A DNA stretch of 12,500 nucleotides from Trachelipus rathkii (GCA_015478945.1 JABUQX010088648.1:1-12500), one strand, 5' to 3'; positions 1 to 8,732 are shown, counted from the stretch's first letter. Notes: a model not told the origin generated them from the letters alone. A program made the numbers and translations.

Positions 1-318
1 CCACACACCACAACCGAGAGAGATGTCTGGGAAAATGGAATTGATTATTTTTTGAATAAAAGCAAACATACAAAAAAATTTAATGGTTATGATTTTGGTG
101 TTGTTTTCTCTGATGGGTTTTGACTTATTCCTTAAAAGATTACTATTTTAATTTATAAAATAAATAAATTTTAAATATACTTGGGCACAACGCAAAATAT
201 GAAATAAATGACTAAGTTAATTGGTTGTAACAGGGAATGCAATTCCTGAGAGTTGCCGAAAGCCGTACATTAAATGTTCTATCTTGTTACGTCGTGTATT
301 TATTATATTTAATTAAAG
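1..318. other. Unassigned AT-rich DNA
   Basis: No open reading frame, RNA gene or family motif is visible. The stretch is AT-rich with short A and T runs. It lies directly inside the hAT-like terminus at 319-422, so it may be the interior of a non-autonomous DNA transposon cut off by the window edge. That is inferred from position only. Confidence 0.4.
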
Positions 319-422
319 TATCGGTTAGGTATCGGTATCGGTAATCGGCACCCTTGAAGAAAATAGAGTAAGGTACGGTATCGGGTATCGGCCTCTTTTC
401 TGGTATCGTTACACATCCCTAA
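319..422 (-). mobile_element. hAT-like transposon terminus with GGTATC hexamers
   Basis: Plus-strand variants of the hexamer GGTATC recur (around 327-345 and 372-392), and the segment ends in ACATCCCTAA at 413-422, next to (TA)n. Read inward on the minus strand it starts TTAGGGATGTGTAACGATAC, the layout of many hAT termini: an AGGGATGT-type tip followed by subterminal repeats of a CGATAC-like word. The partner end and target duplication are not visible, so the superfamily call is inference. The same ten-base tip recurs at 5630-5639. Confidence 0.55.
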
Positions 423-485
423 GATATATATATATATAATATATAGTGTGTTATATATATATTAATATTATATATATATATATAA

Positions 486-526
<41 letters not shown>

Positions 527-661
527 TATATAATTATATATAGATTATATATATATATTATTATATTTATATATATAATATATATATAATATTATATATA
601 TATATATTATATATTATATATATATATATATTAATATATATATATATATATATAATATATC
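423..661. repeat. (TA)n microsatellite with phase slips
   Basis: Nearly pure alternating T and A, broken by single-base phase changes such as TATAATAT and ATATTATA. It separates the hAT-like end on its left from the 3' end of the LINE on its right. RTE-type LINEs end in simple repeats, so part of the tract may be the LINE tail. Confidence 0.95.
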
Positions 662-664
662 ATA

Positions 665-1400
665 ATTTCTGTTTCTTTCTTTTTCTTTGTTCGTGTGCGT
701 TGCCGTAAAGTGGAACGGCAGTTGGCTTTCGGAGTTTGCCTGTCAGCCGCGCAAGCGTCTTTCTCCAGACAGTCCTCTGCTGCGAACTTTCCCTTCGTGT
801 CTTTAGCTACGTCTTGCATGTTTGTTGGTGAGCTTGACATGCTTTGCAGAGAGCTGCTCCGTGTCGCCCCGACTCCGCCCATCTTTTCTTCGGTCTTTCC
901 CCTTTTGGTTCTTGTGCTGCGGTCTCTGGGTATCCATTCCATGGCTGTTGCTTTTGGCATTTCTCTGTTCCTGTCGTGTCTGTAGTTCTCGTCTACAGAT
1001 GTCGCCCGACCAATGCCTAATCTTCTGCGTAGCACGTCGGGTAGTGGTGTCTCGGCGCGATTCTTTCGAGTGATAGGTTCATCTTCCTTTCAACCCCTAT
1101 ATCTTCTCTAATTACGGTTGGCGTTGAGGTGTCCTTTTTCGCCTGTCGTTCCGTGCTGCTGCGTGTTCCGATCATGTTTTATTTCTTGAATTACCGGGCT
1201 CTCGCTTTTATCTTGGGCGCTGCGTCTGTGGGTATGTTCTACTCGCTCTGTCTCCTTCTGTCGTTTCTCGGTGTGTTTGGGTGGCCAGTTGGTTGCTGTT
1301 GCTGCCGTGTGCCTTCTCGTTACATGGCAGCGTAAGGAGTCAGTATATCTGTTAAAAATCACTTTTTAACCTCTATTCCGATGTTTTGTATCTTTACATC
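665..1400 (-). pseudogene. LINE C-terminal basic domain and 3' end, degraded
   Basis: After the RT thumb the minus strand gives AVIPHDVKIQNIGIEVKK and ILTPYAAM (about 1335-1425), then IREDIGV (near 1100), SVDENYRHDRN (near 970-1000) and a Pro-Lys-Lys-Arg-Trp word near 880-900. This follows the usual LINE tail order: VKIKIYRTVLTPVLLYG, then IGHVxRMDEN, then GRPKKRW. The role of this basic region in RTE-like LINEs is probably nucleic-acid binding. An A-rich run (about 662-690) leads straight into (TA)n with almost no 3' UTR, as in RTE elements. Frames shift repeatedly. Confidence 0.75.
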
Positions 1401-1489
1401 ATGGGGTATAACCGCTTTCAATAACTAATCCATACTTGTTCCATTCTTCGCGTAATCTCTCTCCACTTCCTCCCCTTCTGTTAAAACAT

Positions 1490-2307
1490 CTCGCGAGATA
1501 ATTGCACGGTACTTTACCGGCCTTCTACCTCTCCATCTCACGCACCATTCCTCTTCCATCCCATTTTCCAACTCCGGTTATTGTAATATCTCTGTCTTCT
1601 GTCGTTCATCCTCATCCCTGCTTCTCCACTCCTTCCGTAAACCACTCCGACCACTCGTCGAATCGTCTCCTTCCTCCATCGCTCCGACAATGCCAGATCG
1701 TCCGCATATGCATTATGTCCCCTTCAATTCTCCCTGTCTCTCCCTCACTTTCCTTATCACCACGCCTAAATAAATATAAACAGCAGTGGAGATAAAACAC
1801 TCCCCTGCTTCGCTCCTGTTTTCACCTCAAACCCATCTATCGTTCTCTAGGCACTCAGTGTCTAACATTACAACTGCATTTCCCATACATACTTTCTATT
1901 GCCTTCTTAATTCTACCCTCACTGCCATTAATTCCTCTCCATAGCTCTCAGAGCTTTTTCCTTGGCAACGAATCAATGCCTTTTGCAGGTCGATGAACGC
2001 TACAAAGAATCTCTTGCCATACTTCCAGCATCTTCTCCGAGACCATTCTTAGTGTGAATAAGAGGTCCGTCGTTCCTCTTCCACTTCTATACCCGTACTG
2101 TTGTCCTTCTCCGAGTCTCGGCTCTACCTTATCTCTCAGCTCCTCTCCAATATCTTTCGTATATCTTCGCCAGATGGTCCACTCAGTGAAATGCCTCCTA
2201 TAATTAATTACAGCTTCCTGATCTCCTTACTTTATATATCGGTATTATTATTGCGCTTTGCCCCACCTTTCCGGCACTTTTCCCTCTCTCCAACACTTGT
2301 TCATCAA
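1490..2307 (-). pseudogene. LINE reverse transcriptase domain, frame-broken
   Basis: RNA-directed DNA polymerase. Blocks in order on the minus strand: LMNKCWREGKVPERWGKA (2254-2307); ISLSGPSGEDIRKILERS (near 2145-2200); a 47-codon open stretch at 2017-2157 with RLGEGQQYGYRSGRGTTDLL, the template-grip block; RFFVAFIDLQKA (1974-2012), whose Asp at 1989-1991 is the motif A catalytic residue; EGRIKKAIESMYGKCSCNVR (near 1860-1925); GFEVKTGAKQGSVLSPLLF (1778-1834), block B; and AYADDLAL, with the YADD catalytic pair at 1697-1708. Thumb-like sequence (EWSEWFTEGVEKQGM, near 1600-1670) follows. The key aspartates are intact, but the blocks sit in at least three frames with stops between them. Confidence 0.94.
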
Positions 2308-3186
2308 AACTGATGAGTTTCTCCTCTCAGCTTCCCTGCTCCTCCCTCCACCACTAACTCCACAGCACTCCATCTCTCCTTGGGCTTTACCCTCTCTTCA
2401 TCTTTTCAGTAGCTCCTCAATTAATTCTTCTCCCGACTATTTTTCTCCGCCTCCACCTCCTCTTGTCCTCCCTCGTCTGATCTACCAGCTTCTTCCTGCT
2501 TGGTTCTCCCCGTTCAAAAAAAAAATTCTACATTTAGCCAGACGTCTTGCAATAGTATTTCGGTCATGCTTATCATTTCTTTCTTCCGGTCTCACGAGAA
2601 TCTCTCCGTTTTCTATCTTTTATATTTCTAGTTAGGTTTTGGTTTTCTATAACGCCTCGCCATCTTAAAATAGCTTTTCTTCCTTCGCGCCCACATCTCT
2701 CGTTATTTCTCCTGCCATTCCTCTCCGTCTCCATCTTTTTTGCCCTCCTCTTTTATTCTCTCTGCCTCATTTCTTTCTTGCCTGTACATCATCCTCCCTT
2801 GCGCCGGCTGGGTTTCTTCTTGTGTGCATGCGCTGGTATTTTTTGGTCTTCTTCATTTTGTCCCTGTTGTGTACTCTTGAGGGTGTGGTTTTTTTTGTTT
2901 TGGTGTTTTTCATCGTGTCTGTGTCGTTCTTGGAGGGTGCTGGTGGTGTGATTTGTCTGTGGTCGTTTCCTGAGTGTACCGTGGTGTGTGGGTGTCCTAC
3001 CCGTCTTTTACCAAGAGCTTTTTCTCTGCCACTTCCCTTAGAAGCATCCTCGCCAAGTGCTGCTAGTTTTCTTCTCCATTCCTTAGGGTTTTCTGCATTT
3101 CCCGTTCATAATTTCTTCTCGTTTCTTGTTTTCCAAACTTCTCCACTCTGATCCACTGCCCTCTTCTGCTCATTTACTCCTTCCTC
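2308..3186 (-). pseudogene. LINE linker between endonuclease and reverse transcriptase, degraded
   Basis: This stretch carries no crisp motif, but strand-specific purine richness on the minus strand continues and short Lys/Arg/Glu-rich frames recur. Such frames are typical of the charged linker between endonuclease and RT in RTE-like LINEs. The distance between the two domains also fits an intervening linker. The plus-strand frames here (for example 2822-3151) are Phe/Leu/Ser-rich antisense shadows. Confidence 0.6.
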
Positions 3187-3975
3187 CCCTCTTATCTTCA
3201 TGTCCTCCGTCGCCACCACCAGTCTACTTGATCCGCATCTCAAGGACACTCCCGGCGATGCACCTTTTACATGTCCTTATACCATCCTTATCGCAGACCT
3301 ATCATGTAGTCTATCACCGATTTTTGGTCGAATTTGTTGCGTAACCTGATTCCATCTATACCTTGTAAAGATGTGAGAACTCTCTGTGCTTGAAAAACGT
3401 ATTCATTATTTTTAGGTCGTGTTCTCACAAGATACAAAAATCAATCAAACGCCGTCTCCCTCCATGTTCTTTGGTATCCTGCAAATGGTCCCAATAGCCT
3501 CTCCATCTCTCTTGCTCTTTCCTAAACTCTGCGTGTGAAAATCTCCCATCAACAAGCACCTCTCCCCTCCTCCTCCCAGCTCCCCACCCTTCTCCAGTCA
3601 TTCCCAAAAATCTAGTTTTTCTTTCCTCCTCTGAAGCTGCCCTGTTTGTGGTGCATATATCGTGGAATATTCTTTATTTTATCCGGCCTATCTTCAATAC
3701 GCACATCATCAACCTCTTCATTTATAATTTTTACTCTCTGTATACACGGTGACAGTCTTGGTCCCACAATATCCGACACCATGCTTTCTTTATTCCTTTC
3801 TGCACCCTCACATACATCCAGACAAAATTCCTTCTCCATGCTCTTTCCCTCCTCACACCCCTTGCACTTCTGCAATCTCCGCCATCCCCAACATATCTAT
3901 CTTCCTCTCCTTCATGATATCTATTATCTCCTCCTCTTTATCTCCATAGGTACCCACATTTATCGTGGCACACCT
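3187..3975 (-). pseudogene. LINE endonuclease domain, frame-broken
   Basis: An exonuclease-endonuclease-phosphatase-type domain that would nick target DNA to prime reverse transcription. Blocks in order: RCATINVGTYGDKEEEIIDI then MKERKIDMLGMAE (3856-3975, 40 codons open; the Glu of MAE at 3877-3879 sits at the metal-binding Glu position); YAPQTG (3640-3657); CLLMGDFH (near 3545-3570, GDFN with Asn to His); RLIDFC (near 3430-3450); NTFFKHRE then YRWN (near 3350-3400); FDQKSVIDYMI (near 3300-3340); and VSLRCGSSRLVVATEDMKIR (3190-3249). The last should end SDHRLV but reads SSRLV, so the catalytic Asp-His pair is gone in that frame. At least five frame changes separate the blocks, so this is a dead or badly read copy. 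Confidence 0.9.
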
Positions 3976-4133
3976 ATAATTCTTAAAAGTGTTTTCCTGA
4001 TCATTTCGTAAATCTCGCCGAAGTCGTCGTCTAAAGTTCTGTCCGGCTTCCGAGGCTCGCGCTTGAGGTTCTGCAAGCAGTTTATTTCGGGAAGTGGCTT
4101 GCTAGGCCTATCCTTCCCTAGCCATAGCTCCAT
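3960..4133 (-). pseudogene. LINE ORF, N-terminal segment (57 codons to first break)
   Basis: This is the first methionine codon after the 5' fold; 57 codons stay open to a TAA at 3960-3962. The peptide begins MELWLGKDRPSKPLPEIN and includes NLKREPRKPDRTLDDDF. It is basic and proline-rich, as expected for the segment before the endonuclease. The start was chosen because it is the first ATG downstream of the ribozyme and opens the longest frame there. The endonuclease resumes in another frame at 3975, so one shift lies near 3963-3975. Confidence 0.75.
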
Positions 4134-4207
4134 TAGCCGAGGACACCTCCTGGTGTCCTCGTTGCCCGGGGTGCACGACGGGGAAGCAGAGTTGGCCTTT
4201 GCACCCC
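4130..4207 (-). ncRNA. Candidate HDV-like self-cleaving ribozyme at the LINE 5' end
   Basis: On the minus strand the element opens with GGGGTGCA (4207-4200), which pairs perfectly with TGCACCCC (4175-4168): P1 at the very 5' end. GGGCAAC follows at once (4167-4161), the same word found after P1 in genomic hepatitis delta ribozyme (P1.1 and joiner). Then comes a perfect hairpin, GAGGACACC-AGGA-GGTGTCCTC (4160-4139), as P4. Then GGCTAATGG, giving a candidate catalytic C at 4136, with TGG (4132-4130) able to pair with CCA (4195-4193) as a short P2. The order P1, P1.1, P4, J4/2 matches the HDV fold. P3 is weak: CAAC/GTCG has one mismatch. HDV-like ribozymes at LINE 5' ends are known for R2 and some RTE elements. 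The ORF start codon (4133-4131) lies inside the P2/J4/2 segment. Confidence 0.72.
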
Positions 4208-4353
4208 ATATATATATATAATATAATATATATATGATATATATATATATTTTTTATATATATATATATATATAATCATATAATATAATATATATTAATA
4301 TATATATATATAGTATAATATATATATTATTAATATTATATATATATATATAT

Positions 4354-4409
<56 letters not shown>
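4208..4409. repeat. (TA)n microsatellite at the LINE 5' junction
   Basis: Alternating TA with phase slips begins at the base next to the 5' G of the LINE. Because (TA)n also lies at the LINE 3' end, the element appears to have landed within a (TA)n tract, or the flanks expanded afterwards. Confidence 0.95.
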
Positions 4410-4429
<20 letters not shown>

Positions 4430-4465
4430 TTTTTTTTGTTTTTTTTTTTTTTTTTTTTTTTTTTT
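4410..4465. repeat. Poly-T tract
   Basis: About 55 bases of T with a single G interruption near 4439. On the minus strand this is a poly-A run and could be the tail of a retroposed copy, but no SINE or LINE body is recognisable on its upstream (right) side, 4466-4730. Confidence 0.9.
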
Positions 4466-4730
4466 AAGTGCATAAGCACTCAGAAATAACTAAGATCAGA
4501 CATTGTTCCTAGAAAATCTCCTCATTTCAGGAAATTCAACCATTTTATTGAAATTATATTTCTATAAGTGTTATTTTAAAACTAAAAGCATTTTTTAAAA
4601 TTTGATAGTTTTTTTTTTTGTGTAAGGTCTATATGTAATAAAATTTTAATTACAAATTTATTTATTTAGTAAATTTTAAAAAGTGGTAACTAATATAAAT
4701 AATTTTCATTTGAATTTTAAAATAATACAT
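4466..4730. other. Unassigned AT-rich DNA
   Basis: No coding or RNA signal. A small perfect hairpin, AGTGC-ATAA-GCACT, lies at 4467-4480 beside the poly-T tract. The rest is AT-rich with short A and T runs. Confidence 0.4.
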
Positions 4731-4977
4731 AATAATAATAATAATTATGATAATACTTTTATCAAATATAATAATAATAATAATAAAATAATAATAATAA
4801 ATAGATAATAATAATAATAATGAATAATATATAATAATAATAATATTGATACTACTACCTACTACTCCTACTAATAATAACTAATAATAATAATAAATAA
4901 ATAATATATTGAAAAAAATAATATAAATATTTATAATACTTAAGAATTAATATAATATATAATAATAATAATAATAA
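4731..4977. repeat. Imperfect (AAT)n microsatellite with an ACT-rich patch
   Basis: Repeated AAT/ATA triplets with scattered substitutions and an ACT-triplet patch at about 4850-4872. The degeneracy suggests an old array. Confidence 0.9.
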
Positions 4978-5499
4978 CATCACAGTAAATTACATCTAAA
5001 ATGCTTAAAAACGTTAAACAATTTTTTTCACGCAGTTCTGTGTTATTGGAGAGGTCATTACCAATAAGATTAACTTTAAAAATATTAAGATGAAACAAAT
5101 ATAAATATGGAATTTATATACACTTTCTCCAGTATCTATCTGGACTTTGTTAAATTATTCCCTTCAGTATCTAAATCTTTAAATTTATGGCATTAGTGCT
5201 ACATACCCAACTTTCTACAATAGTTCTATTTTTTTTTTACCATTTGTGTGTTTCGTACAGTGTGACAATTAATCGAAAGCGTGGAAAACATTCTTGCATA
5301 TATCAATCAAGCCGGAAAAAGCAAAACATCCGCTAAAAATTGACACATCCAATCATGTCGTGTACTATTTTCTTAAAAATTATAAACTTTTAACTTTTTT
5401 ATAAACGTATAAGAAAATTCTCGAACGGAAGTTTCAACAGCATAACATTTTGTACTTTTTTTTTTTTGTTTTTTTGTACACATTTATAAGGACGAACAG
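4978..5499. other. Unassigned DNA, perhaps interior of the element ending at 5639
   Basis: No protein motif on either strand. Composition is AT-rich with moderate complexity (for example ATCGAAAGCGTGG near 5272-5284). It precedes the hAT-like terminus at 5500-5639 and could be the body of that non-autonomous element. Poly-T runs lie at about 5454-5475. Confidence 0.4.
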
Positions 5500-5637
5500 G
5501 TATTGACACATTTTGGCCAATACCAATACCAATACCAATACCAATACCTGTGCTAAATGCCAATACCCTTTGGGAGCCAATACCAATACCCGAAAAAATG
5601 GCCAATACTGGCCAATACCAATACTTTGGACATCCCT

Positions 5638-5639
<2 letters not shown>
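5500..5639 (-). mobile_element. hAT-like transposon terminus with CCAATA hexamers
   Basis: Five exact tandem CCAATA units occupy 5517-5546, with further single or double copies at about 5570-5620. The segment ends in ACATCCCTAA (5630-5639), then (TA)n. Read inward on the minus strand it starts TTAGGGATGTCCAAAGTATT. This is the same architecture and the same ten-base tip as 319-422, but with a different hexamer. The open minus-strand frame here encodes only a Gly-Ile repeat from the hexamers and is not a gene. No partner end is found. Confidence 0.55.
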
Positions 5640-6016
<377 letters not shown>

Positions 6017-6138
6017 CCCTGAAACGTATTATTTAAGTATAATTAATGTAATAAATGAGTAATAAATAACAATTAATATGTTTGTGTTAAATGAAAAATT
6101 CTATCAAAAGATCTGCCATCTCTAAAAACAGTTCATTA

Positions 6139-6167
6139 TAACGGGGTCAGAAATTTGTAACGGGGTC
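6139..6167 (+). repeat. TAACGGGGTC doublet
   Basis: The ten-base word occurs at 6139-6148 and again at 6158-6167, a 19-bp spacing, inside an AT-rich stretch. It could be a subterminal protein-binding site of the surrounding element or a chance tandem duplication. Confidence 0.6.
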
Positions 6168-6207
6168 TGAATCGCAAAATCTCTTTCACGTGCACAAAAT
6201 TAAATAC

Positions 6208-6332
6208 TTATATATATATTTATAATATATATATATAGTATATAATATATATATATATATATATATAAATATATGATATTAATATATATATATATATATA
6301 TATTATATATAATAATATATTATATAATATAA

Positions 6333-6366
<34 letters not shown>

Positions 6367-6505
6367 AAGTATATATATATATATATATAATATATTATAT
6401 TATAATTATATATATATATATATATATATAACTATATAATATATATATATTTATATATATATAAATATAATATATATATAATATTATAATATATATATTA
6501 TAATT

Positions 6506-6552
<47 letters not shown>

Positions 6553-6605
6553 ATAATATATAATATAATAATTATATATATATATATATTATATATATAT
6601 ATATA
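6208..6605. repeat. (TA)n microsatellite inside the inverted-repeat element
   Basis: About 400 bp of TA repeat with many phase slips (TATAATATA, ATATTATA), the longest such tract in the window. It separates the left half of the inverted-repeat element from the GC-rich island. Confidence 0.95.
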
Positions 6606-6845
6606 CGGCACACTATGTAGGGGGATCGAGCCGACGGGGAACATAGTTGGGGGATGTTTTCCATACCCCGTAGGGAGGGGAGGAACCCCCGCGACACCAA
6701 ATACCAAAAGCGGGGGTTCCGGAGACCCTTCCCGGAGGGGGGGGGAATAAGTCCTACCCCGTAGTTCTCCGGAAGGCCGAGAGACCCCGACCTCCTGCCA
6801 TCGGGCGGCTATTACCCTTGGGTATTCTTTAGTTTTAAACACCAC
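6606..6845. other. GC-rich island with an 11-bp hairpin, unidentified
   Basis: A sharp composition change from (TA)n to G/C-rich DNA with runs of 4 to 9 G on the plus strand. GGAACCCCCGC (6682-6692) is a perfect inverted repeat of GCGGGGGTTCC (6710-6720), with a 17-nt loop. The word TACCCCGTAG occurs twice (near 6664 and 6757). A minus-strand frame is open across most of it (6606-6845 plus adjacent TA repeat), but its Pro/Gly-rich product resembles no family I know, and its far end is only Tyr-Ile repeat. Likely a fragment of a structured transposon UTR. Confidence 0.5.
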
Positions 6846-6861
6846 CCATTATTTAAAGAGC

Positions 6862-6877
6862 AACGTAAGGTTACGTT
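6862..6877. repeat. Small palindrome AACGTAA-GG-TTACGTT
   Basis: Seven-base perfect arms around GG, just right of the GC-rich island and inside the inverted-repeat element. It may be a remnant of a transposon end or a chance palindrome. Confidence 0.4.
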
Positions 6878-6968
6878 AATTAAAATAAGTTTAAAATTAC
6901 TCTTTCTACATTTTTTAACTTTTTTTTAAAATCGCTTTTTTTATTTTTTTTTAAAAAGGTTTTTAGTA

Positions 6969-7058
6969 CTAACTTTTTACGCTGATTCCAAAAATGTATT
7001 TTTACTGTTGCATTAATAGTTTTTAAGATTACATATGACGGCTAATGGAAACGCGACC
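6969..7058 (-). repeat. Right terminal inverted repeat
   Basis: Inverted counterpart of 5923-6016, ending at GACC (7055-7058) and then (TA)n. Small indels distinguish the two arms: one inserted A beside the TATCTTAAAA word and a short gap near AGTAAAAA. Confidence 0.85.
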
Positions 7059-7192
7059 TATATATATAAATATATATATATATATATTATATATATATAT
7101 ATATATATAATATATAGTATATATATTAAATATATTATAATATATATATATATATATATAGTAATAAACTATATATTATATATATATATATA
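7059..7192. repeat. (TA)n microsatellite
   Basis: TA repeat between the right inverted repeat (ends 7058) and the CAGTGGCGGCTC terminus (7195). It contains a short GTAATAAACT interruption at 7161-7170. Confidence 0.93.
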
Positions 7193-7194
7193 CG

Positions 7195-7267
7195 CAGTGG
7201 CGGCTCCTGCCTTCGTTGCATGTTTGTGCAACGACCACTTTTGAACAACGACCAACGACCAACGACC
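7195..7267 (+). mobile_element. hAT-like terminus with hairpin and AACGACC heptamers
   Basis: The segment starts CAGTGGCGGCTC (7195-7206), which agrees with the CAGNGG start common to hAT ends and matches 11 of 12 bases of the word at 11823-11834. A perfect hairpin follows, CGTTGCA-TGTTTG-TGCAACG (7214-7233). Then AACGACC appears at 7230-7236 and three times in tandem at 7247-7267. No opposite end was found, and the DNA to the right (7268-7343) is unremarkable, so this may be a solitary or truncated end. Confidence 0.45.
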
Positions 7268-7343
7268 TTTTTTTCCTATATTCAACGATATAATTTAGTT
7301 TTTAATTATTTTGTACAGAAAGTTTCACATTTAACTCATATAA

Positions 7344-7627
7344 AATATATATATATATATAATAATATATATTATATATAATTAATATAATATATATATA
7401 TATTATATTATATATATATATTAATTAATATTATATATATATTAATATTATATATTATTAATTATAATATATATATTATATTATATTTATATATATATAT
7501 AATATATAATAAATATATAATTAATATAATTAAATATATTTAAAATATAATATATATATATTAATAATAATTTATAATAATATTATATTATTATTAATAT
7601 ATTATATATATAATATATAATTATATA
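7344..7627. repeat. Degenerate (TA)n / AT-only tract
   Basis: Almost only A and T, with TA repeats broken by TTAATTAAT and TAATAATA patches. It is more degenerate than the other TA tracts, suggesting greater age. Confidence 0.9.
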
Positions 7628-8623
7628 AACGTCGTTATAACATAAGTCGTATGACTATCGTAAGTTGCAATAAATAATGCTTAACTTTATAATAAATATA
7701 ATATCCTCATGCTAATGAACGAAATATTTTGAAAACGTAGAAATGTATTTACCACTAGCCAAATATCTAAAACATCGTTGCAAGGTATGCTTCAACTCAC
7801 GTTTGATAAAAATGAACGATATACAATAGTAGAAATTTTATTACATTGATCAATGTTCTCTATGAGATATTGATATTGCTTATTACTCGATCAAGTGCTG
7901 AAAGCAAAGTTTTGATCTTAGTTTGCTTATATATTTAATCTATATATGAACTTTACATACTATATTTATATAATAATCATTATAAATATGCCTTTGATAT
8001 ATATTTATGAATTTATATATATAGATAAATTGTATATAATGGTAGGCTTATTAATTATCATCATAGATGCACATTTTGTTTTATTTATTCATATATCTTT
8101 TTATATTAACTCCAGAATCAGTATTATAGTCATCTTATACATCGAGTAATTTAATATATTAAATTATAATATATAAATTAAATTATAATTAATATATAAA
8201 TTTAATTATCTATTCTTAGCAATATTATATAAATTCATTTTATTATTATTAATATATAATATAATATATATATATTAAATTAATAATTAAATTTATTACA
8301 AAAATTCAATTATATATAATCAAATATAAAGTAATAGAGTTTATAATAAGTACTAGAAAGACACACATATAAATATTGCAGTGAATAAAAAGATTGTGGA
8401 TAATTGATATATTTGGGGTGTTACGTTATTGGAAAAATATTTAAGATTAGTCGTTCAACTCTGACTGCGATTTTCATATAGGTGCGGTAGTATATAGTGA
8501 TATGTAGACGTGTTAAATTTAGTGGAGGTAGGTATGGTATGGTATAGAATAAAGTATTGAGAAGGTAGTAGAATAATATATTGATGTTCAGCCTCAAAAT
8601 TACCCCTACTTATACATAGAATA
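7628..8623. other. Unassigned AT-rich intergenic DNA
   Basis: About one kilobase of moderately complex AT-rich DNA with no motif on either strand. The longest plus-strand frame (7946-8149) is Ile/Tyr-rich and follows the AT composition, so I do not call it. Short features are AT-only patches at about 8150-8290 and a small GGTAT tandem near 8530-8546. No RNA gene is visible. Confidence 0.5.
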
Positions 8624-8685
8624 GATATATATATATTATATAGTATATATAATTAATTAATTTATATTATATTATTACTATATAT

Positions 8686-8732
<47 letters not shown>

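Larger units (their letters stand above)
662..4207 (-). mobile_element. Near full-length non-LTR retrotransposon (LINE), probably RTE/BovB-like
   Basis: A minus-strand LINE read from 4207 down to about 662. The order is a structured 5' leader (4130-4207), ORF start at 4133, apurinic-type endonuclease (about 3187-3975), reverse transcriptase (about 1640-2307) and a C-terminal basic domain (about 665-1400). It would copy itself by target-primed reverse transcription. There is one ORF, a very short leader, little or no 3' UTR and a simple-repeat 3' end. The endonuclease resembles the BovB-derived craniofacial development protein 2 family. Together these favour the RTE clade, though other single-ORF clades are possible. 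The frame is broken many times, so this copy cannot encode an active protein as read. (TA)n flanks both ends and no target duplication can be resolved. Confidence 0.93.

Noticed and set aside
695..1335. Several plus-strand frames with Cys- and Leu-rich products.
   Set aside because: They overlap the minus-strand LINE C-terminal domain, which explains the sequence.
2822..3151. Plus-strand frame with Phe/Val/Leu-rich, membrane-like sequence.
   Set aside because: It is antisense to the purine-rich charged linker of the minus-strand LINE. Hydrophobicity is a by-product of pyrimidine-rich codons.
3646..4011. Plus-strand frame of 121 codons.
   Set aside because: It is antisense to the LINE endonuclease, whose conserved blocks lie on the minus strand. 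The plus product is Ser/Phe/Leu-rich with no motif.
4410..4480. Poly-T plus AGTGC hairpin as a second SINE.
   Set aside because: No B box, A box or tRNA-like arm is present to the right of the poly-T.
180..5370. Possible shared interior between the two TTAGGGATGT elements (GTCGTGTA near 290 and 5358).
   Set aside because: Only an eight-base word matches, and distances to the tips differ by about 150 bp. This is too weak to claim homology.
5399..5605. Minus-strand Gly-Ile repeat protein.
   Set aside because: The Gly-Ile run is the CCAATA hexamer array read backwards. No flanking domain supports a gene.
7946..8149. Plus-strand 67-codon Ile/Tyr-rich frame.
   Set aside because: Its composition follows the AT bias and no domain or conserved residue pattern is visible.
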